Below, in pieces: positions 9,192 to 21,047 of a stretch of DNA of 64,000 bases. Origin of the DNA: Eutreptiella sp. 'Long Island Sound 2002' (taxonomy: Eukaryota > Euglenozoa > Euglenophyceae > Eutreptiales > Eutreptiaceae). Made by a program: the position numbers and the translations under genes. The stretch is taken from positions 65,162,242-65,226,241 of the forward strand of contig OZ038381.1 in NCBI GenBank assembly GCA_964036045.1. The letters run 5' to 3'. How positions within the stretch are numbered: the first letter of the stretch is position 1; each line of letters begins with the position of its first letter. The notes beneath the pieces are model-generated. The model was not told the DNA's origin. It was given only the letters and a program-made list of their open reading frames with translations, and did not search any database.

Positions 9192-9817
9192 CGGGTTCTC
9201 ACATTGGCATTGCAGTGCACCTCTTTCTTACAAAGAGACTGCATATAGCTAGCATGCAATGCCGTAGAAACCGGTGCCATGGTGAGAAGACAGTCTGGGT
9301 GGCACAACTAGAAAAGGCTGTAACCAGAACAGGACACTAGGAATAGGCGTGGAATAGCACACACCGTGTATAGTGGGGGCTGAATTCACACGTGAGGTAA
9401 CAGAATTACGGGCTTGCATTGTGGATAGCATGCACAGAAGACATGAAATTAGGTTTTTCAAAAAGGCTGGGCTCTGCAGAGTCCAGCATCCGGAAATTGG
9501 TAATGGCGGGCCATGTAATAGACATAGGGGACATAGGGAGCTACGAGCAAGTAACCGAGAAGGAGTAAAAGTAGCATTTGGCGCAGGCTGGGCTCTGTAG
9601 AGCCTAGGGTCCCGATAAGTGATATTTATGGTGTGCATAACACACATATAGGAACTAGGCCAAACACTTAAAAGATGCGAAGGTCACATAGTTTTCCGGT
9701 GTTTGGCTAGTGGCATATCACGTAGTAATGACCAGCGTGACTGATACTGACCGTCTCTCTTTACTGGGACAGTAGATGGTTGTGGGGACGCAGATTGAGC
9801 GACACCCGGCGACAATG
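9192..9817. other. TE2 non-coding stretch with palindromes
   Basis: Contains two copies of the TE2 palindrome (9467-9486 CTGGGCTCTGCAGAGTCCAG, and 9588-9607). No intact frame. A minus-strand stretch near 9083-9307 continues the decayed TE2 protein upstream. Confidence 0.4.
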
Positions 9818-10402
9818 TTACATGCACATGTGGCAACAGTAAATACCTTGGGGTCTGTTGGTTGCCCGCAACAGCGGCAGTGGGTAACAGGGAAGTGCGC
9901 CGGGGGGTGGGAGCAGGAGGGAAATCCTTGGGGGTATCGCATTATAAGGCAGGGGCACCGGGGCACTGACTGAACGCCTACCATTGGAGTTGATTGAAGT
10001 GCAACTCAAGGCAGGGGGTGTGCTTCTATGTGGTACAGGCACTGGTGGCAGCAAGCTGTATTTTGACCGCCCACCCGTGTGGTCTGCTTGCACAAGTGGT
10101 GGAAGTGATTGTATGTGCTGGCGATCGGAGTTGTGCCGATCAATCTGTGTTAGTGTAGGCTGGTCGGCATCCGCGGGAGGAGATGGCCGAGGAGGTGGGA
10201 TACGGGGATGGAAAAACGACTCAATAGGGGGACGTGATTTTGGATGAAGAGTATCAAAGATCAATGCAGCCCGCTCCTCGCTGCGCGACAGAAAATGGGA
10301 TCGGCGTATCCGATACCCTTGCTGCCATGTGACAAGGGGGTTGCGCATTGTGTTCCGCAATGCGAAACGGAACCGCGCACGAAGCCCCCAGATGTATTGC
10401 AC
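9818..10402 (-). pseudogene. TE2 Pro/Ser-rich reading frame
   Basis: The 194-codon minus-strand frame begins with an Arg-rich part (WGLRARFRFALRNTMRNP) and passes into Pro/Ser-rich linker (HPRIPPPRPSPPADADQP). It could be the equivalent of the Pro-rich part of TE1 but I cannot align it. Isolated low-complexity character keeps confidence low. Confidence 0.3.
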
Positions 10403-11700
10403 GAACCATCGTGCCTAGCCACCACTGTTGTCCCTTAGCAACTCCATTGTCTTCGGAGTCCATGGGTCATTGAGCAAGGCCTTTGGTGGGGTTGGCTGGT
10501 CCTTTCAGACAAACTTTGGTGGCCGCAGTGGGTATGGGGCTGCTGACCCCGCAAACATATTCGCCGCTTGCAAGGTGAGCGTAGCTGCAGCACGCGCTGC
10601 CGTTTCTCCAGTCAATGGGACCGGTAAGGGTACAGGTCCTACAACCTCATCTCCGTCGGTACCCGGCCGGCACCCGGTAAATCCACCTCCGTACGTCTAG
10701 CATGCGAAAAATCACCCATGGCTGTCGTAAAAAGGAAATAGCAAGTTACATGTACTTAATATATGGGACATGTGACAACATAGTAATTATAACAGCACTA
10801 CATGGTATGCACAAAAGTCAACTGCAATAGATTAGGGTCTATTGCAAATAATGTGGCCTCAAACTACAATAGAATCACACGAGCCAGAACAATACAAACA
10901 TCAGGTCACCAAGCTCCAACTACACCTGCGTGCAAAACAGTCTAAGGCTTGTTGTATAGTACTCCTTAATAGCTACTACCTCTGACACTTACACAATACC
11001 ACTGTGGCACCATTGTACACCATGATACAAGAGCAACACAGCAGAAAGGCAAAGAAAAATATAACTGCAGACCAAATGTACAATAAGTTTCAAAATGTCA
11101 TAGTGCTATTATGTCACAGAACTCGGGTCAAAATGGGACATTGTGAAGGTCGGGGCTCTGCAGACCCCAGCCAACAAAGACACCCTAACATGCACCCCGT
11201 AAGTAGCAATTATATGAATGTTGGGCTCTGCAGAGCCCAGGTGGTTGGAAAGTCCTAATATAGGCATGGTTTTGGCACTTCCGTCTAGATGATGTGGTGC
11301 CTGGTGTGGCACGTGTCTTGGTTCATTGCCCACCACTCATGTATGCAGGAGTTGTATCCTTGATTCCTGTTCCTGCTGACCAAATCGGGGACAATGTTTA
11401 GACTGACTATGTTAGAGCGCCGCGAAAAGGTACACCACTTCACCCATCGCCATGTCGCGTGGCCCCTTCACCACTGTATACATAAGCGAATTGTTGTAAC
11501 AGGGGTGGGCACGAAGGGAATATCTTGTAGCCTGGGCGCTGTAGAGAGATCTAAAATGTGTAATATTGGGGCCTCAAATGACTTACACAACTGGTCTCGC
11601 CTCTATAGAGCCCAGCCTGATGCAGAAATGCAAATTTGCACCCCTATTTTACTACAGGCAAAAAACCACCTATGACCGCTTTTTTCGCTAAAACCATAGG
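10403..11700. other. TE2 right part, no gene seen
   Basis: AT-richer sequence with several copies of the palindrome built on GGGCTCTGCAGAGCCC (11151-11170, 11221-11240, and degenerate copies near 11531 and 11601). No frame stands out. Confidence 0.4.
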
Positions 11701-11721
11701 GGGCACTATGGGCCTCCTAAG
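11701..11721 (-). repeat. TE2 right end resembling the TE1 TIR
   Basis: GGGCACTATGGGCCTCCTAA then G matches the TE1 right end at 17 of 21 positions, including the outermost GGCCTCCTAAG. It marks the probable right boundary of TE2. No matching left end or duplication was found. Confidence 0.5.
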
Positions 11722-13133
11722 TGAAATGGCGGTGTCTCCGTTCAAGCCAAGGTGGCGCGTGGTGTTCAATGTTCCGGTGCAGGTGGACGGCGGCGACTTA
11801 GGAGATCTATGTTGCGTTATGAGCCGCACTGCAGTCTGGTATGCCCGTATTCTAGTCATTACCGCCGCCATCAAGTGCTAGTAGGGGCCAGGGCCTGCTA
11901 CCCCCGAGCAATAGTTGTGCATCTGATGACATGTGTGGGACATGTGTGGGGGGCTGTATGTCGCCAGGTACTGCAAATCGCAGCACGGAGGCCGAGGGAG
12001 CTTGACACTAGGCCCAACGGAGGAGTCCCTCGCCCAAACACACCACCTCCCCATCAAATGGCACGCCGCCGGTTGCCACGACTGCCGCTACACAGATGTT
12101 GGCTTTCTTGGCGTAAAATGGGGGCAGTCAACGCGTGCCGCCCGGAGGCGTCGCACACGGCGCGCCCTACCACCCACGATGGTGCTTAGCGGCGGTGATA
12201 GGGGCCCTAGGGTGTGCCAAGCAATGCCTTGCCTTGGGGCTAGTCCAAGTACTCTGCCCAAGCGGCGGTGCTTCTGTCCGTGTAACCAGGGGGGGTAGAC
12301 GGCACACAACCCAAGTTGACGCTCCTACAGCCTAGGGCGAGGAAGGAAGCATCCCCCCCCCCCCCCCCCAGCCCCATCCCATGGCATGCCTACCCGGACT
12401 CGAAAAACCCATCCCTATCTGCCGGGTTAGAGGACAGATAGCACAATCCTTGAGAAAGAAGGCAAACACATGGTCCATTGCAAAGAACGTTTTCTCACGA
12501 CACTAGGCTCTAGCGCAAGCTAGATGATCAATGTTCGTGGAAAAAACAGCCTCATTGTCACATAATATGCGCCCCATGTGCAGCTTCTCTCCCACTACCA
12601 GGAAAAAAAATAGAGGAGAAGACACTGAACAACTGCCACATATGTGTTGTGTTACTCATTCAAATCACATCACGCAGCCTAATACCTCCAAGGCCTCCAA
12701 GGCATCTCTTCTCCTTACGAATGTGTTCCTTGACAAAATTTCGTTCCTATCTTTTAGGCCTCTAATGAGCACAACCGTTTCTGTGGTTCTACTTAGCCAG
12801 TGACGGTGTAGACAACAAACATCAATGTAAATGGACATCATGCAGGCACCCCCAAACATTGAAGAACCAAACAATTTGAAACCGTTCCAATGAAGGAAGA
12901 AAGAATTCCTTCCAACAACGTATATTTTGCAAATTTGTAAGTGCATCCATATACTCATGCGGCCTAGTCTAATGGGGACCCGTCTCCAAAGAACGCCCCA
13001 AGATTGTTCCTAGAAGATATGAAAAAATGGGGTCAAAAAAACAACAATTCGTGGAAATCCACAAAATTGGCCATTAAAATTGCCGGCGTCGTCCAAACAT
13101 GACATCTTGCATGGTTTTCTTGCACTCTCCCCA
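11722..13133. other. gene-poor stretch
   Basis: Frames exist but all look like chance. A C run is at 12354-12370. A minus-strand string near 12665-12760 (VLIRGLKDRNEILSRN) may be a protein relic; nothing else recognised. Confidence 0.3.
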
Positions 13134-13376
13134 TCACCAATAGTTTGATGGTTTTTTGATGGCTTTTGGTACATTGATACCGTTGTAGCTGCATTTGGCC
13201 GTGAATGGTTGTGCACTCCTAAAACAAGTCAGGTGTGCATGAATACAACAAGAATAACATGCCACATGACACTTGCTACAAGTAGACAATTTCTCAAGGT
13301 GAGCCCGATTGCAGCAAAGAACACAATTGCAATCATTAGCTCTAGCGGCCACACGGGCAGCCCTCAGCTTGCCCAA
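13134..13376 (-). pseudogene. Cys-rich fragment, possibly a transposase zinc domain
   Basis: The minus-strand frame contains CNCVLCCNRAHLEKLSTCSK followed by CHVACYSCC and HLTCF. The spacing (CxxC, about ten residues, CxxC, then Cys pairs and CF) resembles the C-terminal zinc-binding domain of piggyBac-type transposases. The match is only by pattern. Upstream on the same strand (13532-13850) another protein-like frame (EKEKMVGFTKALQEGRNN) carries an in-frame TGA. Likely a decayed transposon remnant. Confidence 0.3.
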
Positions 13377-13531
13377 ATGGCCCTACAACATGCAGATTTC
13401 GCCGAGGGCGTTGTCGATGATTGCTCACATTGTGTAGCCTAGAGCACCTCATGGAAAAGATGCTTAAGGAGGTGCAACAAACACGGTATACATCAACATT
13501 GCTCCACGAGAATTGTTGTTGGCATGTCATG

Positions 13532-13857
13532 TCATGTGGTGTTTTGAGTGGTTGGCGTGTTTGGGGATGCACCGTGTTTCAAAGCGTTGTTCATAAAAAA
13601 ACAAGGTGCAATCGTCGTTTGTTGATCCTCAACCGCCACTTGATGCTGTCCACAGCCCAAGTTTAATTGGTGACCACCGTTATTTCTACCCTCTTGCAAG
13701 GCCTTCGTAAACCCAACCATTTTCTCTTTTTCAATTGCTCTAGTTTGTAGGGTGGTACGTGTTTTAAATGTGTTCTTCCAACCATCTCAGGCTTGCTTCA
13801 AGTTGCACATGTATTCATTCCATTTACCAACGCTATTAAACATGATGGCTTTTGTAA
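13532..13857 (-). pseudogene. protein-like frame broken by one TGA
   Basis: Read on the minus strand the frame gives KAIMFNSVGKWNEYMCNLKQ then A, a TGA, and DGWKNTFKTRTTLQTRAIEK onward to a stop near 13532. Both sides of the TGA look coding and are in the same frame. It lies upstream of the Cys-rich fragment on the same strand. Family not recognised. Confidence 0.3.
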
Positions 13858-14069
13858 GCAACGGCAACATTGAATTGTTTTGCCTCCGAACCCCGTCCCC
13901 TCCAAACGGAGTATCACATGGCTGTCACAGGGCGGAGGCGGAGGAGGTGGGGGTTGCTTTTGTTCCAACTTGTGACATGTCCTTGGAAACAAAATTCCTT
14001 CCATTGCCTTCGGCAAGTCCACCTCGCGAAGCATTGCTCCTAACAATGCACCCCGAAGTGGCCTAAAAG

Positions 14070-15652
14070 CCTTGCTTATCTATCGATATAAATGGGCTGA
14101 TATAGCCTCAAAACAACCTTTTCACGGGCCCATGGACCTCACCAATGAGGCCCATAGTGGGGCTGACCCAGAGAGAGGCCAACACCATGCCATTGGTTGG
14201 GGGGCCCAACCACAAGAAAAAAGTGCAAGGTGTGGATCGGCACATAGTGGCCACCAGAGACCAACCTAGTTTTTCCCATCATAGTGCACGTGAGACCAAA
14301 ACAGCCCTTTGAGGGACCACTAGGAGGGCCCAGTTAGTGGTACATGGCTCCTCGTGAGTTGATATTTACTTGCATTGACACCAAATGGTGACCCAAGGCT
14401 GGCCCAAGGCAACCCTGTGGTAATTGGAGGTCATCCAAAAAACGTGGTTATTCATGGTGCTCTGAAACAGTCGGCCCCATAGGGAGATAGATGGGGTGTG
14501 CCGGAAATGGATCCCCGCTCACATTGGCAAGGGGTCCATATCGAAGAAAAAAGTGGAACAGGATCTAGGTCTTGATCCATGCAAAGTGGCTGCAGTAGCT
14601 TTGCCAAGTTTTGCCCACCACGTGCTAAAGAGTCCAAACCAGCCATTGTAGGGACCAATGCCCCCCCTCCCCCACACCCACCCAGGGGGTTAGGGGAGGG
14701 GCTGCATTAGTGCTAAATGGCTTCGGATAGGTTTGTATGCACTTCCATTGTCACCAAATGATGCCCTAAGCTCGGTTCAAGGGTCCCTGGAGATAGTCAG
14801 GGGTCGCCAGAAAAGCAGCTTTTTTCAGCCAGCCCATGCAAGCCATTTTCAGTGGGGACAGTGGTTTTGCATTTTTTGATTGTTTTGAACGGCCATGACC
14901 GGCCCCAGGCGGTGCCAGAGGCTGCAAAACATACCTGCTGCATCCCAGCATGGGTCTGCTGTTACAGGATTCCCAAGCAATCCCAGCCATGAGCGCTCAT
15001 CCCACTCCGCCTTACCAAGTCCTATAAAAAGAAAACCAAAGGGGGGGGGGGGGTTGTCATTTTTTGCACCCCCCACCCTTCCGCCCACTCCAGCCCCCAT
15101 TCCCTAAAAGCTGGGTTGCAGGTGGCAAGGTTGTCGGGGGCCCAAAAAAATTTATTGAGAAATACTTTTCTAGAACAAAATCATGATTTTGCCAGGGGCT
15201 AAACCACGAATTCAACCCCTTGGTGTATGGTGCACAAATGGATCCCAACGAGGGAGTGGGGGGTATGTGGCGTTGCCCCATGTATGTCAACCTCTGTGGT
15301 TTTGATCGAGCAACTTGTGCGAGGTGATCTAAAAGAATGCAACAAATTCTGGTCTTCCTTGTTCATCAAATTCTGCCCTCCCAAAGTCCACTTCAAAGAA
15401 GGCTGCAAAACGACTGCACAAGCTGCTGCACAGTCCCCGTCCTGATTATCATGCAATCCTGACATGCGATTGAAATTCTGCAGGAGTTCAAACTGGGTTG
15501 ACCGAAAGGAGAAACAGCAGGCAGGGGCTGTAGACATGGTACATGCACAGTAATGTCGCAATCCGCCAGTATACCTCATGTGTGTGTCATGTGCATTTTG
15601 TCTAGTCAACTACTTGTTTATGATGTGTGGTGTACGTTGCGGGGATGGGGCA
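14070..15652. other. no gene seen
   Basis: Mixed-composition DNA with C and G runs (14660-14700, 15041-15055). No frame with convincing coding signal on either strand. Confidence 0.3.
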
Positions 15653-16186
15653 TCACTCCATGGATGTTCCCTGACCTGCGGGGCACTGCACAAAAATGGG
15701 GTGGGGTTCCAGGGTTACTAGGTGTCCCATTGATGCAATAGGGAGAAGGTGGAAAGACAGGAGCAAGGAATGCATGAAGCAGCTTGGACGGCAATGGTGG
15801 TTGGCCAACGGCAGTTGGCGGTTTACAGATGGCAATTGGGGGTCCATAGGTGTCCAAAAGGGAGGCAGATCCTGGTGTGGGGTAAGTGTGGGTGGACCTG
15901 GTGCGACTCCTGCATCCGTATGCCCTGGCAGCGGCTGAGCGGTCCTGAAGGATCCGGAGGTGGGTCTTGGAAAACTTCCGTCATTTGGGATCATCGGAGG
16001 GTTGCCATGACCAGGATGGGGGCTGCCAAAACCTGCCGCCACAGGGCGACTGTTGAAAGTTCCAGCGGTGGAATTGCTCCGCACGCTGTTGCTGCGCACC
16101 AACAGCTTGTCTGTGGAAGGGGGAGGAAAGGTGTTTGAAGGCATGTGTGAAGCGATCCTTGCATGAAGTAGGTGGATGCACCCCAT
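15653..16186 (-). CDS. Pro/Ser-rich hypothetical exon
   Basis: The 177-codon frame has Pro-, Gly- and Ser-rich content (AAGFGSPHPGHGNPPMIPND, GPPTLTPHQDLPPFWTPMDP). It is longer than chance frames nearby, but low complexity makes coding status unsure. No domain recognised, and no start or splice evidence. Confidence 0.25.
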   Translation of the reverse strand: MGCIHLLHARIASHMPSNTFPPPSTDKLLVRSNSVRSNSTAGTFNSRPVAAGFGSPHPGHGNPPMIPNDGSFPRPTSGSFRTAQPLPGHTDAGVAPGPPTLTPHQDLPPFWTPMDPQLPSVNRQLPLANHHCRPSCFMHSLLLSFHLLPIASMGHLVTLEPHPIFVQCPAGQGTSME

Positions 16187-18626
16187 CTCTTGACATGGCG
16201 CAATCAGAAAACAGGGGCGCAGGGGGCAATAGGTGTACTAGGGGCGAGTAAAAATTGCCTGGAGAAAATTGTATCTGCACAAATCATGTCGGCATTTATT
16301 CTGTCCCAGTCCTGAAGAATACTTGTGTCAGTTGTGTCCATTGCCTGGAGAACTTTGTTTGCTGAACCAGAAGTGCAAGAAAACCAACTGGTTTATGCAC
16401 GCAATGCACCAATCAACATCCCCAAACCATTAGAATTGTGGGATACAGCTGTCGCAATCGTGGAATATAATGAAACGGATAGGATACACTGCACATGAAG
16501 ACAAGCACGCAGCAGGACATGCCCCCACCTCCTGTACTACTTGCAACACATGCTGCACACCTGTGGCTTCATCTGTGCTTTGCGGTTTGCCTCCTGCCTA
16601 CATTTTTCCAGCCCTTCAAAATGCTGGCCAAATTTGTTTCTAGTGTGGGCAGGGTGAAATCTTGGAGAAGCTGAGCACTTTTTGAGGGCAGGCACCCCCT
16701 ATGCCCTATCCTACCTCCAAGAGGGGCTTGATTAATTTCTGCATACTTCCTATTCACTCCTAGGGGGGGTTATCTACGTGGTGTGCGCACTGCGCGCTAC
16801 TTTGACGGTGGGTTATCCTGGCATGGGTTGGCTTTTACCCCATCACAAAATGCCCCCTAAGGATAGCAAACCATTGGGTACAAGACCTGTATGAACAATG
16901 CCCCGTTTTGCCCTATCCGCTGCCTCCCAAGGTGAAATACATAAGATGGCCCCTTGGGAGCAACCATCACTCTAGTTTGGGGTCTCCTTGCTGGATTGTC
17001 GACCTTTCCTACCATTGTCCAAATAGCGGAGGGAAATTATACCTCTTCCAACCTAGCGACCAGTTTATCTATACTGCTGGGTTGGAGTAGATGGCTAAAT
17101 CCCCGCGCCATGCGCGCGCCGCGGCAGGTGCTCCCCCTAGATTTCCCTTTAAATCTTGGATGCCTTGTGTTGATTCTAGGATGCTAGCAAGTGTATAGCA
17201 AGGCAAAAGGATGACCTCCACATCCCCGAACAAACAAACGAAGGAGTGCCCATCATTGTACTGATTGTGCAATCTTGGGTGATCCTCACTCTTCGGCTTC
17301 AAATATGGGAGAATACCATGCTTTCATCAACGGAAGCCATCATTGAGTAAGAGGACCTACACCTTCTTTAGTAGGCCTTTGTGCTGTGGTGTTTTTCTTT
17401 CAAAATTTGCATATTGCTCCGCGCACCGAAATATTGACTCAAATCGTGCACCAAGAATAACAACTTGTAAAGAATAACAACTTGTAGCCCCTTACTTGGG
17501 TTGGGACTGCATGTCACCATTGATGCGACCGCTTGACCCAATAGCAAGCAATCCCTTACAGCGTTGCAAGTATGGGAAGAGGCTGGTGTGGTTCTAATTG
17601 TTCACCCTTCGCACCTAGTCCAACTGATTTGTGCGTTGTAAGAAGTAGCCGAGGAAAACCAAAGACTCGTCCTCCACAGAGCGATCAAATGTGTTGGCAA
17701 GAGACCCAAATTGACGAGCGTCAAAAGCACCGCCTTGCCAAAGGGGAACAAGTGCTACATCAGATGCACCCACAACAACATTGGGGTTTGTTTCACCACT
17801 TGCCGCACCACCGACCTTCGGGAGAACATGATGTCCAGAAACTGATGAGGTGCTTGTCAATGGTGAGTACGCGCCAAAGCCTTGTGCAATTCTGGTCACA
17901 ATACCCTACCAAGGTGCGGATCAATAGGGCAACCAGCTTTGACCCATATCCACCATCGTCATTTGATCGCATGATGTGGAGACTTCAGATGCCCCAAGAT
18001 AGGATTTGCATGACTTACCGCATTTGCATGGCACTTGCTTTTTAGGTTGTGTGAATAATATCGTAGAGCAGGGGCAAAACGGTGAAGAACAAAATCCATC
18101 ACCATAAAAAAATTATTCACCGTGGAAATGAATTTTGTGATACCCAATGTGATACTCACAAGGTTAATCCGATACTCAGAAAATCGATCCCACCTAAGCA
18201 TGTGCCATCTTTAGTCCACCTATCCACCATATGTGGCGTAGAATGAATGATAGGTGGTCCATACTTTGCATGTTGCCTTCAAAAACACTCTCTCTACCCT
18301 ACCCTTGGCACATGCTAGAAGACCAAATTTCGTTCTAGCCTGGAACTTCTAGTCTAGATGTTCTAGCCGAGATTAGATCAATACTAGAACGATACAATGT
18401 CCACCAAGAAGTGCCATTTCCTTCATTGGTCCGCCGTGCATGCTTGCTATTGCCCATAGTGCATTGTGCCATGGTCCCTTCTCTCACACTTAGATATTTC
18501 GCATTTCTTTGCAATGAAATGCCCCGCCACTTCCCCCCTTGCTCCCTCCTCAACCGGGAAGGATACTTCCCTGTTGTCTAAGGCACTAGGGGACTTGAGT
18601 GGGCCTCTAGCCTCAAGGATGAGCGG
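16187..18626. other. no gene seen
   Basis: No convincing coding frame. Around 18330-18400 there is a cluster of CTAG-containing short repeats (TTCTAGTCTAGATGTTCTAG and relatives) upstream of the next gene. The plus-strand frame at 17572-18045 is unremarkable. Confidence 0.3.
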
Positions 18627-20274
18627 GTGGGCCATTACTTGGCCACGTGGGCGCTATCATGTCTCCTAGCACAGCGGCAATTCAACAACACCATCCAATA
18701 TGTGAACACCGCCACTTCCACCCAAACCACGGGTGAGGCATGCAAGGCTGCCGTTGAGGCATACACCGCCTCCCTAGACCCCCCCACCGCCATGTGTGAA
18801 CTTGTGCTCAACATGAGGGCCCCAAGTCCTCGTGGAGGACCCTCTCGGAGCTCTACACGCTCCGTAAGCTGGAGTACCACCGCACCGTCGCCGTTGGCCC
18901 CTACTCCCGTCCAATTTGCACCGAGCGGGACTTCCAAGCTTGTTGGAAGGAGTTGGTGGCCTCCGTGCTATTGGATCCCCCCGTTGCCACGGTGTTGCCC
19001 AAGGCCACTGGGATCTCATGGCCCTTCGCCTCATGGGTCAAGTACATCCTCTCCCGGCCAGGCTTGGTGCAGTCAATCAACGGCTCCTTCCCGTTGACGT
19101 TCATCGTCCGGGGTGATGCCTACCCCGTGGCCGGGGGCAATTGGACCCAACTCACCATCTCCTTGGCCAACTTCGACCGCTTGGCCCGCTCCCCCGCGGG
19201 CCTTTGGGTGTTGAGCATGGCCAATTGCGATGACAAGGCCATGGACACCCTTGGGACGTTGTGGAAGAGCAATTGGGAGGTACTCCTCTCACCTAGTGCC
19301 TTTCACTCATTCTAGTTTTGTTCTAGTTAGCCTCGGACACCGCCCGCTAGAAGCTAGGCTACACTAGACTAGGACAAAATGAACCACCCCAAATGTCTGG
19401 TGTTTAGGTGATTCAAGACATCATCGACACGGGGCTCGTCCAATGGGGGGCCTCAAAGGAGGAGGCAAAGGTGATCCTCCGGCAGGATCAACCGTGGACA
19501 CAAAGGTTGATCGGGGTGTCCACATGCCCCCAACTGGGCCCCAAGTCCAACGAGGGGATATGGAACGCCCAAAGGGAGACTTGGGAGGGTAGTGCTATCC
19601 CGCGGACCATGGAGGGTGATGAGGCCCACTACACGGCCCTCCTTCTTGGGACGCCTTCTTTGCAAGCCGCTGGTCGTAGCATGCAGCAGATTTTGCAATT
19701 GCCACTCGCCTGGGTCGCCTTGTGCATTTTGCACTTAACGATGGCCATGGGTCGCTTGTTGGGGGAGTTTGTCGACCGGGAGGCCAGGGGGGTCACCCCT
19801 TCGCTCCGTCAAGACCTGCAAGTTCTCTTGTTGGAGAGGCGTGCAAGTTGGAGCGTTTACGGGTCAACTTCCCCGGACGGGGAAGAAACGGCCAATTTTT
19901 TTGAGGCATGGCTGAATATTGCTAGGTGCCTTGGCATTGGGCCGAGCACGGCCAAGTACAAGGCCATGGCGAACCTGTGGCACCTGCTGCAGGCCCTCTA
20001 TTGTACATATCGGGGCCCTAACCCGTTGAACTTTGCCGCAGTGGCAAAGGTTTTGCGCAGTCACTATACTGTTGGTACGGCATCATGGTATCTACTGAGC
20101 CTGGGGCATGATGTAGATGCCATGTTGCAAAACGTTTGGCCATTTAGGTTGGCCATGTTCTGCGGTGACATATTCAGAAAGCATCAACCGCTTTGTGAAA
20201 CATTGTCACAACGAGCACAGCAATCGGGGGGCTGTCAGGTGGAGGGGGTGGATGAGGTGTCAAGGCGTAAATGA
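18627..20274 (+). CDS. two-exon gene of unknown family
   Basis: Coding-like sequence runs from about 18627 (QRQFNNTIQYVNTATSTQTT) and, after a one-base frame slip near 18820-18840, continues as ELYTLRKLEYHRTVAVGPYS to DTLGTLWKSNWE. A GT-AG intron (19280-19407) joins this in phase 0 to VIQDIIDTGLVQWGASKEEA and a further 288 codons ending at a TGA (20272-20274). Notable blocks are VALCILHLTMAMGRLLGEFV, AWLNIARCLGIGPSTAKYKA and FPLTFIVRGDAYPVAGGNWT. The frame slip means this copy may be broken, or that I have missed a short intron. No catalytic motif is recognised. The dispersed-repeat setting makes a transposon origin plausible. Confidence 0.45.
19280..19407 (+). other. GT-AG intron, 128 nt, phase 0
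   Basis: The donor is GAG|GTACTC and the acceptor TGTTTAG|GTG. Splicing joins NWE to VIQDI without a frame change. Confidence 0.6.
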
Positions 20275-20404
20275 TCGGCCATCCACAGGGAGGCCGGTGT
20301 GCAAGCACAATGCATGACATGGTTGTTTGCATACTTCGACATGTCGTGGATTGTGCACGGGGGGCCCCGGTCGCAAGTTCCATGCCTGGGCACGGATGCC
20401 ATGG

Positions 20405-21047
<643 letters not shown>

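Noticed and set aside
11704-11711. CACTATGG, the start of Transib ends
   Set aside because: It lies inside the TE2 end rather than at its tip; the tip matches TE1 instead. No Transib protein seen.
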